Source: Ceratotherium simum simum
Taxonomy: Eukaryota > Chordata > Mammalia > Perissodactyla > Rhinocerotidae
Reading direction: 5' to 3'
Assembly: GCF_000283155.1 (NCBI RefSeq)
Contig: NW_004454173.1
Coordinates: 8,514,132 to 8,578,131 of the forward strand
Length of the DNA: 64,000 bases
Made by a program: the position numbers and the translations under genes. This document shows positions 44,411-57,604 of the stretch, one piece after another. The first letter of the stretch is position 1. Each line of letters opens with the position of its first letter. The notes beneath the pieces were generated by a model. That model was not told where the DNA came from. It saw nothing but the letters and a program-made list of their open reading frames with translations, and searched no databases.

Positions 44411-46685
44411 GGACACACATGCAGCCTGAAGAGTGGGTGGGGCAGGGAGGGCTCGAAGCTGGGAGACAGGTGCATTAAGGAAGATGCACAGCGTGCACTC
44501 ACATGCTGCCCAAGTGTATCGGAAGGAGCTGGGGAGTCAGCTGACGGCGTCTTGGGCCACAGCCCTTCCTATCCTCCTTGCTCCTTGACCTCGTGGTCTG
44601 TGGCTCCGGGACCGCATGCCGCTCTGCCGCCTTGCTCCGGATTCTCTGCTCCCCCTCTCCGGGGTCCGTGTTCTTTGGGGCTCCAGTCCTGCCTGGCCTC
44701 CACTGCCCCTGGAGTAGCCCCGAAACTCTATTTCCTGCACTTGGTACTTTGCCTACGTAGAGCCCTTCCCCCACCCTCATCCAGCTCTTTTCTCGGAGAC
44801 GTGACGGCTCAGGCTCAAGAACACCCATGTGAAGAAGGCGTGGCTGGTGGATGGTGCGGGTCACCCGCCTGGGTTTCACGCTCCAGCCTCCTGCTTACAG
44901 CATGAATCAAAGGGCAGGGCAGGGCTCCGCTCAGCTGTCTGCTCAGGACCGGCGCCCAAGAGCAGATGGTTTCCTGTGACGTTAAGTTAGATGATCTTAA
45001 CTGGCTGATAACCTTTGAGTCAGTCGCCTGCCACTTACTGAACCTAGTCTGGTGTTTCGGTGGCTGTGTCAAGTTACTCTAATGAACAAATAATGTCCCC
45101 TACCCAACTCCAGAGGACTTTACCTACGAAAGGAAATCCCTGTGACTCCTTAGAAGCAGTCTGAGGTCTCACCGACAGTTAGATCGTGTTGTGGTAGAGT
45201 AGAACAAGCAATGGACCTGGAACAGACTGAGAGCCCAATGAATATAGCATAGACAATGTGGAATTTTCCAGGAAAATATTTAAATTATACAATACTCCAA
45301 AATATTAGGGGCCACATGGGATTTCCACAGTGTTCAGCCGGAACGGTCCGTTTTTCCTAGTGACAGTTTCTTATATGGCCACAAGGTGGCGGTCGTTACC
45401 ACAAGGTGATTTTTATTTCTTCACCAGAGAGCTACTAACTGACTTGGAGGCTTAAAATTTGTGTGTTACAGTGCATGTCTCCAAAGCAAAGGATAAAGGG
45501 AATTTCTCCTGCCATAAGTCTAGATGATAAATGAAGTGGTGGGAACCAATTTAAAAGAATCAAGTGAGTTTTTCTCATACTAAGATAGACATAAACAATT
45601 TTCGTTTTGCTGTAGTTTATGCTTTCTCTCGGATTTGCAAGGTATCCAACTCCACAGTATGCATGGCATTTGCTCTCTGTGCATCTGTCCATCTGTCAAA
45701 ATCCTCAGTGACTATCCCCATTCGCTGCTGAAAAACTAACTGTAAAGAACAGAAAATGTTATTTACTATGAGAAATTACAGAAGGTAAATTATTACTTTT
45801 GAGTACTTGGTTTGGCAGGCCATGGCCTCTAAAATGAGATGCTATTCGATGTGTAAGGCTGAAATGTAGCAGCCTCCCCTGAAGAAGTTAGAAGTGAGCC
45901 AAGGTGAGGCGTTAGAGTCACTCCCAGCTGTCTGCGAAGTCTTTCATTGTGAAGACCCTTGTGGAAAGGAAGGAACTTGCTGAGGGTCCCGTAGACTGTG
46001 AGCCCTGGAGACAAAGTTCATCTCTGGGTCAGGCTGACTCTGGAGCCCGGGTTCTCCACATGTTGTCTCATACAACATTTAGGTCGTTGATGGAGCATCT
46101 GCTTCAGCACTCCTGTCTGCCCGGGCTCCCCTCCACCCTGCTGGTGTGGAAACGGCATTGCTCTGGGAAATGGAAGACTCGAATTCTTCCAACTTCGTTT
46201 CCCTCAGCCTGAATGGCTGGAGACAACCTTAAAATTCTCATGGTTAAAATGAGAGCAGGATTGCCGTGAGGACCAAAAGAGAGAATGCAGAAAGGCTCCG
46301 TGCACATGCAGCGCCGTTCACAAGCGAGTGGACTCGTGCTTGCTGCGATGACCACCTCCTGCCCCACACCAGAGAATGGTGTCCTGGGGCTTCCAATGGC
46401 CAGCACAGGCCACATGTGGAGGGTGTCGTCAACACCCAAAAACAGAATTTAGGAGCTCCTTTTGTTCTTGGCAAAAAGAAAAATATAAGCAAATTTGAAA
46501 TATTAGAAAGTTTATCAAGTTTACTACGTAAGATTATGATCCCATAAATTATTGCCCCCATTTTTTTCATAATAATACATATTTGCAAGTATATCATTAA
46601 ATTGGCATCCTCATACGTTTCTAATAGCTTTGTAAATCCTAATAGTTTGTGAATAATTTGACGATCTGTATCAAGACTCATAAAA
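44411..46685. other. Intronic DNA with one CTCF-like motif
   Basis: No exon or clear transposon. The GC-rich stretch at about 44540-44720 gives long ORFs on both strands without familiar motifs. A CTCF-like motif lies at 45379-45393. Confidence 0.4.
45379..45393 (+). promoter_or_regulatory. CTCF-like motif
   Basis: CCACAAGGTGGCGGT fits 14 of 15 positions of the CTCF core consensus. A partial second copy (ccacaaggtgat) follows after a few bases. Motif evidence only. Confidence 0.45.
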
Positions 46686-46689
46686 ATAT

Positions 46690-47300
46690 TTATACTCTTG
46701 GATCTGTTGATTTTATTTCTGATAATTTAGCTAAGAAAACAATGTAAAGAATAAAACCAATGTTATGCATAAAGTTGTCTGATTTTCAATGCATTATTTA
46801 TAACAGGAAAATATTGGAAATAACTTCACCATTCAGCAATAGGAGTTTACTTAAATAATATACTATTTGATGAAGATTTTCATCCAGTCAAGAGATAATT
46901 GAATACAAGCAGTTAAATGATTATGTCAGACACTGTCATAAGCACCTAACATGTATTATTTATTGCATGCATTTCTTATAACAGCCCGATAAGATATGTA
47001 CAATTATTATTTTCATTTTGCTGAGTGGTAAAGTGAAGCATTGAGGAGTTAAATCCTTTGCCCAAAATCTGGTACAGTAAATCATGGAATTAGGAGGTTA
47101 GAGTCCAGGAAATAATAACGAATTTCTGATGATTCACGGTGTGTATCCATACCAGGTTCTGCCCAAGATAGTGAATTGGCAAACCTGGCCCCTCCTCCAA
47201 AAAAAGACTGGAAGGAAATTATGCCAATAAACTATCGGGCACTGTATGAAGGAAGTGAAATTGTGGATGATTCTTCTTCTGTTTACCCATTTTTGTAACG
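46690..47300 (+). mobile_element. L1 3' fragments, sense, split by MIR
   Basis: 46690-46880 ('atttataacaggaaaatatt', 'caataggagtttacttaaat') and 47160-47300 ('gactggaaggaaattatgcc') resemble successive parts of an old sense L1 3' end. A MIR lies between them. Confidence 0.5.
46920..47110 (-). mobile_element. MIR SINE, antisense
   Basis: 'cagacactgtcataagcacc', 'tataacagcccgataagata' and 'ggagttaaatcctttgccca' give a diverged antisense MIR. Confidence 0.75.
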
Positions 47301-48925
47301 TAACGTGATGATATTTAACCTTGGGGGTGGGAGGAGTGAGGCGTTGTTAAGCCAGGGAGGGCCCGGGTCTGGGGTGCAGGCCTGGTAAATGCCACCTCCC
47401 CATTCTTTCAGGTTAAATTCACTTCACGCTCCTTTCATCTTAGTCAGTGACTGTGGTGTCAGCTGCTGAGCCTCCTGGCATTTATGGCTGGAGTCCGGCT
47501 CCCAGGGGCTCTCCTCCGAGCCCTCAGCTGAGTGCCTGAGAGAGGGAAGAACAAAGAGGCGGAAGTGGCCGGAGGGGGAGTGGCAGAGTAAACACTGGTC
47601 AGATGCTTCAGCCTTTGTTCAGAGACCCAGTTTATTGAGGCAAAGGTTTCCCTTTGGAAAACAGAGGACTCACTGTGCCTAGGGCCTGAGAACGGCCTCC
47701 CGTCAGTGGCCCAGGGTCCAGGTGGGAGAGAGGGGCCAGGCAGAGCTTCATTCTTTTGGGAATACTCATGTTTGCCTTTGTGATCTGTTGCACTCGGGGC
47801 GGCCCCAGAGTGCACAGACCCTGCCTTTACCGGGACAGAAGCCCAGCGCTCTCACCTCCCACCCGTTCCTCTACCTGTCTAGTACTTTCCTCAGGACATC
47901 CGGGCTGCTGATGGGGCATCCTCAGGGTGTCAGCCTACCAGGGTCCGCAAAGCAATGCGCCCAGAGTTCCTGGCAGGGGTGTAGCTTTCCATAGGAAGCC
48001 ACTCCTCAAATGTTGGTCAGCAAAGTAGAAATCCTACTTCTGAACGTTAAGATGTCTAGGAATCTTGCGAACTAAGTGCTGTCAGCTTGCAGAACTGGGG
48101 CAAGATGATGTCAGTATACTTAAGTCATACTTAAAATATGTGGTGAAAATCACCTGGCAACCTGAGTTCATGAGAACATTCTTTTCTCTGTATTATTTTC
48201 TCTATTGCTGTTGTATTAAATATTAGCAAAGGAGTGTGTGTGTGTTTGTATGTGTGTGTATGAGAGACACAGATAGGCAGAAAGATTGTTGTGTGGCCCT
48301 GGAATGAATCTTGCAGAATTTCCTCAGGCAGGTGACTACACTGCAGCCTTCAGTATGAGAGCTCCGAGTTCTACTTCTGCCTTAACTAGCAGACCCTTGT
48401 CTTTAGGAAGGGCCCCTGCCTTTGATATTTTTCAGGTGAGCACCTCCACCTAAATCCGTGTTCTCCCGTCATGGACCTGTTGGCAGAGATACCTCCGGAG
48501 AGTGGCCCTCAGGTGGCTTCGTGCACGTGGGGGTGGGAGGCTGCAGCTGCCCCGAGGCCCCTTCCAGCCCTGACCGTGCACCAGCCCTTCCAGCCCCCTC
48601 TCCTTTTCTGAGTGTGTAGTGGGCATTTGGCAGTGGCCGCCTGGCCCATTGGTCTGAGCTGCTGCCAGCGGCCGGCCTGGGGAGCAGGAGGCCCACTGGG
48701 CCCCTGGAGGAGCGTTAGCCCTGTGCTCTGAGTCATAGTAACATCCTGGACAAGGAGAGGAGGCCCTGTGATGGGGAGTAGGTGAGGAGAGGGCGAAGTG
48801 CAGCCAAAAAAGCTGGAGGGACGAGGTTCTGAGGAGGCCTCTGTTCATGCCTTAGGCTAGTGGATTGATTCTTGGAGCCTAAATGGTATCAGCTTTGCAG
48901 AAGGGATGAGTGATGAGTGAATTCA
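47301..48925. other. Intronic DNA, GC-richer, no recognised gene
   Basis: Contains a GT microsatellite at about 48234-48262. The 48450-48848 frames on the minus strand (up to 132 aa) come from a GC-rich region and resemble no family I know. Confidence 0.35.
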
Positions 48926-48929
48926 CAGC

Positions 48930-49120
48930 GGCAGCTCCTATTCGTTGAGACCCTAGTGCATGTTCTAGGTGCTTATATTTATTACCATTGTCTATACAAT
49001 TGTGCATTGTGGCATTCCATAAATATCTGGAAACTGAGGTCCAGAAAGTTAAATAACTTGCCCTAGATCACACAGCAAGCAGGAGTCGGACCGTGGGTTC
49101 TCTCCAGGTTGTCCAGATTA
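48930..49120 (-). mobile_element. MIR SINE, antisense
   Basis: 'catgttctaggtgcttatat', 'ggaaactgaggtccagaaag' and 'acttgccctagatcacacag' mark an antisense MIR. Confidence 0.8.
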
Positions 49121-52100
49121 ATCATCTTTGCCACTTCCTCTGTACCACAAATAGATAGGTCTTCTCTCTGGAGTGTGTACAGCTAAGAAGAGTGTTATCA
49201 GGCAGGAATAAAGGCAGTTTTTCACAATAAATAGCTTTGCAGCCTTTTGTGAAATACCTAAGGATGTTTCCTATCTGTTGGGAAATTGGTTTCCTCCTTT
49301 CCCTGAGCAATGACCGCCACAAACACGATTGGCCTGCTTATGGGTCATTTGTTGTGATTTGCCGTTGGCTCAGATCAAAATAGAAAATGTGCCAGAACGT
49401 GGTGTTTCCCAGTTGGGCATGTTCCCAACTTATTAATAGTGTCCATCTGGGGACAAAATGCACATAGGCCATCTCCAGGCTCTGGATGTCGGGGGAGGGG
49501 ATATTTGAGACCTTTGCGTCTATCCCCTCAGGCTTTCTGACTTTCTGTGGCTAAACAGGGCCATGAAAATGAAGGGGAAACAGGAGAGCCTGAAGTTCCC
49601 ACTGTTCCTCTGCCTGTCTCTCTCTGTTTGGATAAGACTGCCAGCATACTTGGTGTGACAAAGGGGTTTGAAATGGTGGACATGTTTTTCAGTTTGAGGT
49701 CGTTCAGTTGTAACCGGCCTTGCCATCACTAGCCATGGTCGTCATTGACCTAGAGATCACGTAGACCTGCCACCCCGAGGTTGGTAAGATGGTTCAGGGA
49801 TCGTGTGTAATTTCCTTTGACGTATCCAAGACTTGCCAGGGTCAGACTTGGCCCTGTGTTTCCCGACGACTGACGAAGCCTTGTGGTGGGAGGGCCTGGT
49901 TATGGTTTTCCCTGACCGTGACTGGGAACCTGCCAACTCACCAGGGCCCTGTACTGAATGAAGCACTGGGCTGGAAGTGCCAGGACTGGCTCCCGGGATG
50001 CGAATGTGATGGGCTTTCTGCCAAATAATTTAGTGAAAAGTCCATCAGTCCAGGACCATGCTGGTTGAGTGCCAGGCAAAAGAAACAGTGCTTCACCCCT
50101 CAGTCTAGCTGGGAAGAGAAGATTCATACACATGGAACAGCGGTGGACAGTAGACAGCATGGAGGCAATGCGTCGTTATACCACAAAAGGGAAGGGAGCG
50201 GAAAAGGAACGCCGAACTCGTGGGAAAACCCGCCTGCGTGCAGTCTCGCCTCAGAAGTGCAACCAGAATGGCTACGAGACCAGCGAACCAAGTACATCTG
50301 AGCTCCAAGTGCACCATAGGGCGTCCTGCAGGTGTTTCCCCAAGAATTTGGGTTGACTCCTGCCGTGACTGACTGGGACACTCAGGTCAGGGCCTGACGC
50401 TGCACCTGTGAGTGGCTAGAGTGGGTCCACCCTACCCTGAAGACAGAATTGTGCGGTGTAAAAACCCAGCTGCTCTGGGTGGAAACCATAGACTGTAATA
50501 TATTCTGGTTTTGAAATACTCGAATTTTCCATAATTACTTCATGACTGGTAAGAACCCGGCTGTGTCCATCTCGTCTAGGCCCCAGAACTATCCGGGGCT
50601 TCTCATGACAGAAGCAGCCAAGTCAGTATAGACTTGGCCCACTTGGAAGTATAGAGAATTGCCCGCTGGCGGGTGAGGATAGAGGTGTCATTCACTCAGC
50701 AAATGCTGCTGAGTGTCTTCAAGGTGTCGGCTCGGCTCTAAGCCCTGAGGACACAAACGTGAACAAAACAGAGAGGAGTCCCCGCCCTGGTGGGGCTGAT
50801 GTTGTCCTGGGGACTTCATGGCCTGAACAGGCTGTTCTTAGTGTAGGATCAGCTGGGAACCCTCCATGGTGGGCAGTTCCTGGGTTGCTATTTAGGACAG
50901 GCTTAGAGTAGCCATCTGCTTAGAAGAGAGTCTAGGGGGCTTGACTTGAAGCTACATTTGTGTATGAAGTGCACCTTTATTTTTGCGTGGGGTGCAGTGA
51001 ATTTAGGACCTGATGGAAATTACTGGGGGGAGGGGTGGCCCAAGCCATCGGCGCTGCCTCTGCTTGGTGGTGGGTTCTGTGGCACTCTTGGGCTTGGGGG
51101 TCCAAAGTAGGGGGCATAATGGGAAGAGCTGCAGCCCCGCTCGCTTCCCTTGCTCCCATTGCTGTCTGTGCCAGCTTGCTCACCCTGCTGGGTAGACTGG
51201 TCTCTTCGCTGACAGCCCCTACATGAGGCTCTGGGGACACCATGCCTCCCCCCATGTCCACCCATGTGCCATCAAGACTGACTCTGCTCTTGTGCAGGGT
51301 TCCTCTTCCTGCGTTCTGCTGTCAGCTAATACCTTGCAGACCTTCCCTGCTCCACTGGAGGGCTTTGGCATGGCCTGTCTTCCCTTCAGGGCCACCCAGG
51401 GAGTTCCTGTTTCCTTTCCGTGTGAGGCGTTCAACTTTGAGTATATTTGTACAGTAAAACAGCCCGCTGTATTTCGAGCTCACTCCTACCCACTTCTTTA
51501 GGATGGTCTGTGATGATTTAGTGCTTAGGTGTTACGAAGGGAGTCTTGGAATTCTTCCCAGAGTCTCTTAATTCCATTCTTATGGTGTGTAATATTTTAA
51601 ATGTTAAAATGGTGTAGTAATATAATTCCCAACCAAAACAAAAGAGGAAAGCCCTTCGAGCAAAACGCCTGCCCTCCCCCCATACGTGTTTTTCCCTTTA
51701 TGTGCCGTGGACCGTGGGAAGTGCCTTCGTCTGCTTCCTTGTTCTTCCTCCTCTCCTCTCACCTCCTCACTCCCGGGGAGCACTGGGCCACGGTCTCCTT
51801 GTGAGGTGGGGACTAGCCCGTGCCTGCACCAAGCCCAGACCTTCTGGACTCGGGTCTATCTACCAGTGGTGAAAGGCGGTTCAAGATGAGTTAGACACAG
51901 CCAAGAAAGTAGGGAAGAGATGTGGCAGAGTTGACCTAGAGACTGGTTGAAGTTCCTCGTCTGGAAGCCCATAGAATTGAGGGTCTGCTCATTAACTTGG
52001 CTTGTCCCTCTTACTGGGGCTTTAGGGCAGATCTGAAGCAGGAAGTTCCCTTCTACCTGGCTCAAAACTTTATCCCCACCACCTTGACCTTCACCAACAG

Positions 52101-52171
52101 GTTAAATGGTTTTAATGATTGAATGGTGAATTTTTGACCTTTCCAGTAAAAGAAATTCACTTATGTGCATA
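49121..52171. other. Intronic DNA, no recognised gene
   Basis: An old dispersed repeat at about 50690-50815 ('cattcactcagcaaatgctg', 'ggacacaaacgtgaacaaaa', 'agtccccgccctggtggggc'). No exon, RNA gene or young transposon is visible elsewhere, despite many overlapping short frames. Confidence 0.35.
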
Positions 52172-52378
52172 GTGCGATATCGTTTGCCCACGACTGACAT
52201 TTGGGGCAGGATAATCCTTTGTTCTGGGGGGCTGTCCTGTGCATTGCAGCCTTAGCACATCCCTGGGCTCTACTCGCTACATGCCAGTAGCACCTCCCTA
52301 GTTGTAACAACCCAAAATGGCTCCAGACACTGCCAGATGTCCCCTGGGAGGAAGAATCTCCCTGAATGAAAACCACTG
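52172..52378 (-). mobile_element. MER20 DNA transposon, diverged
   Basis: 'ctgacatttggggcaggata', 'gtcctgtgcattgcagcctt', 'atgccagtagcacctcccta', 'gtcccctgggaggaag' and the terminal 'aaaaccactg' follow reverse-complement MER20. It is more decayed than the copy at 3924-4142. Confidence 0.82.
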
Positions 52379-54660
52379 CCTTGCATGAATGGCAGGTGGT
52401 CTGTCCTGCATATGAGGAGTCAAGTGGGCGAGAAGATCACTTTGCTTTTTACAGGGGCCAAAGCAAAGCGTGTCAAACATCCCTTATAAAATTATAAGCG
52501 TTATCATTTTTCCCTGAGTTTATAGACAGCATAGTTCCTTTTTGGGGCTCCTCGCAGCTCTCAGTGGCTGCACTGTGGCATTAGCAGGGACTGGGGCCCC
52601 GGGCTGGGAGGAGACAGCGGGCTCTGTTGGGCTCTGTTGAATGTGAGTGGGGCTTAGCATGCTGGGCAGTTCAGAACAGTGAAGCCTGCTGTGATAGGGC
52701 AGAATTAGTGGAGCCTGGGGGTGTCTAGGGAGCAAAAGATTAGCTCAGTGAGCATATATATTTAAAATGGGTTATGTTTGAAAGCAAGCAATTGAAATAG
52801 CGCAGTTCCTCTTGTCTTGGCATTTAATGATGATAGTCCCACTTTACCATCAAGGCGTTGAATCAGTGGTGGTTTATGAAAATCCTCGTCTCCACCCTGA
52901 ATTTAAAAGGGCGCCTATCTGTGAGTCAGATTCCCATCCCAAGTGTGATGACTAGATTTTACAAACAGAGATAATCAAAGCTTTAAGAGACATTTCTCAA
53001 CCAGCATAGAAAAATGTGCTGGTAGCAACAGAGTTTGCTTTGGGGAAAAGCAAACTTGCTGTTTTTGTACTTTTGCTTTCCATACATAGAAGTGTCATTT
53101 CAACTTAAAGATACAGATACCTTAGATGTGATCTTCAAAACTGAGGGGTCTTTAAATATTGAAAGTAGACCCTAGCCATTGGATACATTAGCTGTTTCTA
53201 CATTGAATGGTAATATTGTATCTGTCTTGCATTTTTAATTGAATTCAGTAAATGTTTACCGAGCACACTTTATGTGCCAGGGACTGAAGACATATGGAGG
53301 AACAAGATGTGGACCTGCCCTCTAGTGCTTTCAGTCAAGGGTCATCCTAAACACAGATTCCTATAGCACCGTGCGATGGAGAGAAGGCATGGCTTGGTCC
53401 TGGGGAGGTTGGAAGGGAGGGAAGAGAGATTTCTAAGTAAGAGTGGAGAAGAGTGAAAGAAAGGAGAACCAGAAGCAAGTGGTTTCCTAGGAGGAGGGAT
53501 CAAGTGCAGAGATGAAGTCGATTCACCAAAAGACTCGAGCTATCCACTGGATCTGAGACGGGGTTGTGTGTCACCATCTTAATCACCGCCCTTATCTTGG
53601 GGGTGTGAAGGGCCCATCTGAACTCCCTTCAACCAGCTGAAGCTTCTCTACAGAGTTAACACAACTTCCTCTCCCCTGGGGAAACCTTTCAACCTACTTC
53701 TGGTGAGTTTGCCGCTCGTCTATAGAGCTCTGCCTTTTTGACATGGGCCTCCCTGCCTTTGTAGTCAGGTCTGCCTCTTTCTTCCTCAGTGCATCGCAGA
53801 GACCAGCGTTTTGCCCATATTGCAGAAAGGGTTTGGGAAGAGATTGTGGGGGAGTCATCTGAAGTTCCACAGCCAGAGGGCCAGAGAAGGACATAAATTC
53901 AAAACAGCGTGTGGAAGGCCCATTCCAAAGGGAGACTTGAGCGAGCACCCCAACACTGCAGAGCACAAGAGGGAACAGACTCTCGGCCAACGGATTCCCA
54001 GGCATCATCTCGAGACAGATATGGAATATTCTGGACCAGATTCGCTACTTATCTAACGGGGCAAAATGTTAAATCAGACACCTGTAACCCAGAATCGCCT
54101 TCCATGAGGCAGAAATGTCTAAATCATCTACAGATCAGAGGAAGAGGTGAAATCTTGGCTTCTTTGAGAGATTGCAAAGTTTAGGAACCTCTGTCATGAA
54201 AAATGATCTAAATAAGTGAAATGGAGCCCTAGAGCCCTAGACAAACTAAATTCACAGATATCTTCACTAGACCTGCTCCTATTTGGTGCTTAAATCAAAA
54301 TCTTTATAAAGAGAATTTCACTATGTGAAATAATGATTTAAAAGAATCCTATTATGCATAGTTTTAAGTGACTAAACCTATTTTTAAAAAGCTAGTGATC
54401 ACCCAAGATATTTTCTTTGTGCATCTAAATTCAGAATTTAGATTTGTGAAGTTAATTCAGAATTCAAACACCATGTCCAGTTAGCAATAATCTGCTCTAA
54501 GAGATGTCTGTTTTTCCAGGCAATAAAAATGATCTTTATCATAGTATGGTGACTAGACTCTTAATACCATGTCCTCTTATTTCCATCAACTTCATCAGAA
54601 GTCCAGCTAGTTGTAGGACTTAATAGAAATGACATTGGTAATAAAATGCAACTGTTAACA
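52379..54660. other. Intronic DNA, no recognised gene
   Basis: An old dispersed repeat at about 53240-53340 ('cagtaaatgtttaccgagca', 'catatggaggaacaagatgt'). Frames at 53694-54184 on both strands lack familiar motifs. Confidence 0.35.
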
Positions 54661-54673
54661 AATTATGGTTTTG

Positions 54674-54926
54674 GGAGCCGGCCCAGTGGCATGGTGGTTG
54701 GGTTCACGCACTCTGCTTCAGTAGCCCAGGGTTTGTGGGCTCAGATCCTGGGCATGGACCTATGCACCACTCGTCAAGCCATGCTGTGGCAGCATCCCAT
54801 ATAAAGTAGAGGAAGATGGGCACGGATGTTAGCCCAGGGCCAATCTTCCTCAGCAAAAAAAAAAAAAAAAAAAAAGGAGGATTGGCAACAGATGTTAGCC
54901 CAGGGCTAATCTTCCTCAAAAAAAAA
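54674..54926 (+). mobile_element. ERE SINE with expanded internal A run
   Basis: Head 'agccggcccagtggcatggt', body 'gccatgctgtggcagcatcc' and tail 'gggctaatcttcctc' plus A run. A 13-bp duplication (aattatggttttg) is at 54661-54673 and 54927-54939. An unusual 21-A run occupies 54855-54875, inside the element. Confidence 0.95.
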
Positions 54927-54939
54927 AATTATGGTTTTG

Positions 54940-55789
54940 ATGACTAAGTATATCAGGAAATATTATGAAATGTAAGTGAAAAAGAAGGGTATGTTTTTAA
55001 TTTTCTTTTTTTCTCTTCTTTAGACATGCTATGGAGTGTTAAGTATAGTTAGGACATAAGGGAAAAATCAAATCTAGTTAAAATTACCTCATAAATGTCT
55101 TGTCTGCCCTGAAAGCCCCAGTTCTTTGGACACTGGAAGCCATGAAGAGTTTTGTTTCTTCTTGCTTTTAGACTTCTGTCTCTGGTTGTCAGGATTATAA
55201 GCGATTTTATTTTCATTTTATTTTTCCTCCATTTTCCATGTATTTACTTTGTAATTACATTTGAACTATGAACATATAATTTCCTTTATAAACAGAGAAA
55301 AACCAAAGCTTTATAGACAAAGGGAAAGAAAGTGGCGTCCAGCAGACCTGCTCCACTTGAACTCCTCCACAGTCTCTGACAGGCAGGGTGCTTCACTTCT
55401 TTGCACTTTGCTTACATAAAGTGGATGGATAAAACTAATCTTGGAAGTGTGTTCCAGCTTTTCTAATATTCTAGTTTAAATTTTATCAAGAAACAAAAAT
55501 CGCCTCCTGCCATGTCCAGGTCCTTACGTATCGTGGTCCAGGCACCGTGCTTGGTGTTATCAGAGATACATCATGTGGATTTGGGCTCTGCCTTCAAAGG
55601 TTTCAGGTCCTCACAGACAACAAGACCAAGTGCACAGAGCCGGCACAGCCCAGTGCAGTGATGCTGGGCAAGATGTGTGTGGACCAGAGACGGCAAAGGT
55701 GGCTCCCCGGGAAGGGAGGACTGTGCTCCACCTTTGGTAGATCGTGATCAGATGTTTGCTGCTTATTTATGCTTTAAAAAGCATCCTGG
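54940..55789. other. Intronic spacer between two EREs
   Basis: No exon or recognised repeat is seen in about 850 bp. Confidence 0.35.
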
Positions 55790-56036
55790 GGGGCTGGCCC
55801 GGTGGTGTAGCGGTTAAGTGCGTGCACCCCGCTGCGACGGCCTGGGGTTCGCAGGTTCGGATCCCGGGTGTGCACCGACGCACCAGTTGCCAAGCCATGC
55901 TGTGGCGGCGTCCCATATAAAGTAGAGGAAGATGGGCACAGATGGTAGCCCAGGGCCAGTCTTCCTCAGCAAAAAGAAGAGGATTGGCATCGGACGTTAA
56001 CTTAGGGCTGATCTTCCTCACAAAAAAAAAAAAAAA
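55790..56036 (+). mobile_element. ERE SINE, sense
   Basis: Head 'gggctggcccggtggtgtag' and 'cggttaagtgcgtgc', box B-like 'ggttcggatcccgggtgtgc', tail 'gggctgatcttcctcac' plus poly-A. A short flanking duplication (gcatcctgg) occurs at 55781-55789 and 56039-56047. Confidence 0.94.
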
Positions 56037-56047
56037 GAGCATCCTGG

Positions 56048-57535
56048 CCCAGATATTTCACAGCATGTTGAACTATAAGTTCGGTTGCCTCCTTATTTGC
56101 CTAGTCTGGTATATGTGCCTGAAGCCTTGTTGAGTTTCGTTACAAGAGATAGCCATAGAGCATCCAGTTTACTAGGAAAACACTGGGTCTTTGCAAAGAC
56201 CTGTGTGACCCTCCAGGTTTGAAATGCAAGATCCTAAAGGCTTGTTATATTGGTGACATATTTCACCTTCCCAAAGACTAAGTCTCTGAGCTCAGACAGG
56301 ATGTCTCATGCCCACGGGCTTGACAGAGGGGTTGCTGGGTGATTGAATTAACTTCTGATATCTTCTGGGCTGCACAAAATGATGTTGAAAAAAAAAGAAA
56401 AAGAAAAAATGAAACCATTCGATTCCCTCTCCTTGTTTCTTCCTTGAAGCCTTTGTAATCGTTCTTAATGTGGTTAATTCAAGTTGTTTCCAGTTCAGGC
56501 ATGGTGCAATCAGATTTCCTCACCAGGGTGCTTTTCCACTGTGACCTCCTTGACGTCAATCACTGTTTCCTGTTGATTTGAACTCCCTGTTCACCCTGTG
56601 CACCACTTCGTCAGAGAAAAATTGCAAGGCAAGGGCGCTTATGAGAAATTCAGCACAGTGCTGTCTATTATTGGAGATTTCCTTTTCCCCGCCCACAGCC
56701 AGGCAGTAGCACTCTGCGGCTTTGATACTGGGTTGATGTGTTATTCATTTAGAAATAATGCCAAAGCCATTCTTAGAAGTTGGGTTAGTCGGTCTAGAAG
56801 TGGCTCCCAGCTTAATATTGCCTTAAAGCAATAACTAAATTAGTCATTAGCCTTAAATGTTGAGTCTGTTCTTTGAATTATTTCCAAAAGGTAATCTGCC
56901 TCCTCACTGCAGTACATCTTGAACTGAGATTTACGTCTATTTGATTGTAGGGACTATGGAGTCTTGCTTTAAACAGAGAAATCTTTCTCCATCTGTTGAT
57001 AAGAATGAATGAGCTTTATAGAAGAGGAGAATAGCTGCTACAAAGTCTCGCCAGAACAGGTTTGCAGTCCAGAGGGGAGCACGTTGCTTTGCAATAATAG
57101 TAATGATTATAATTATAAAGCTCTTAAAATAGAGAATACGATTTATCATCTGATAGTAGAAAATGAGGAAACTAACTAGAACTGAAGCTTTGGTTAATGT
57201 GTTTTGGGTATCAAATTTAGTTTTGAAACCCTTGCTTAGTAGTCACTTCCAGGAAGAAAAGTCCTCCTTACCAGGTCAAGGTCATGGCCATGTGGTATCA
57301 GGAAATGCCTCGGCTGGCAGCTGGCCTAGCGGCCCTCCTGACACCTTGAACCCTCTAGATTCGTCTCGCACCCAGGGTCAAGGAGCTGCTGCAGCTGCTG
57401 TTTTGGCTGCCGTTTCATTCCTGTTCACTTGCCAGTCTGAGCTCCGTGCGTGAGGCACCACCTCTGCCTCCACGGCAGGCAGCTCGCTGCCCGGTATGCT
57501 GCAGCTCCCCCAAGGGCCAGGGCCCCAGGAGCGGA
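56048..57535. other. Intronic DNA, no recognised gene
   Basis: Includes an A-rich low-complexity run at about 56387-56411. No exon or clear transposon. Confidence 0.35.
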
Positions 57536-57600
57536 CGGTCATGGCGGCTGAAGTGGCAGTGGAGGTGGTGGTGATGATGTGGATAATAATAATAATCGTA
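57536..57600 (+). repeat. GGT/GAT/AAT-rich simple repeat
   Basis: 'ggtggtggtgatgatg' then 'ataataataataat': a compound trinucleotide tract just ahead of a MIR. Confidence 0.7.
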
Positions 57601-57604
57601 GTTG

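Noticed and set aside
44234..44905. 223-aa ORF on the + strand
   Set aside because: It begins in antisense L1 sequence and continues through a GC-rich stretch that is open on both strands. No known motif.
53314..53328. Another CTCF-like core on the minus strand (GCACTAGAGGGCAGG)
   Set aside because: Good core match, but it lies in a common old dispersed repeat and mismatches at both edges, so it was not listed as a feature.
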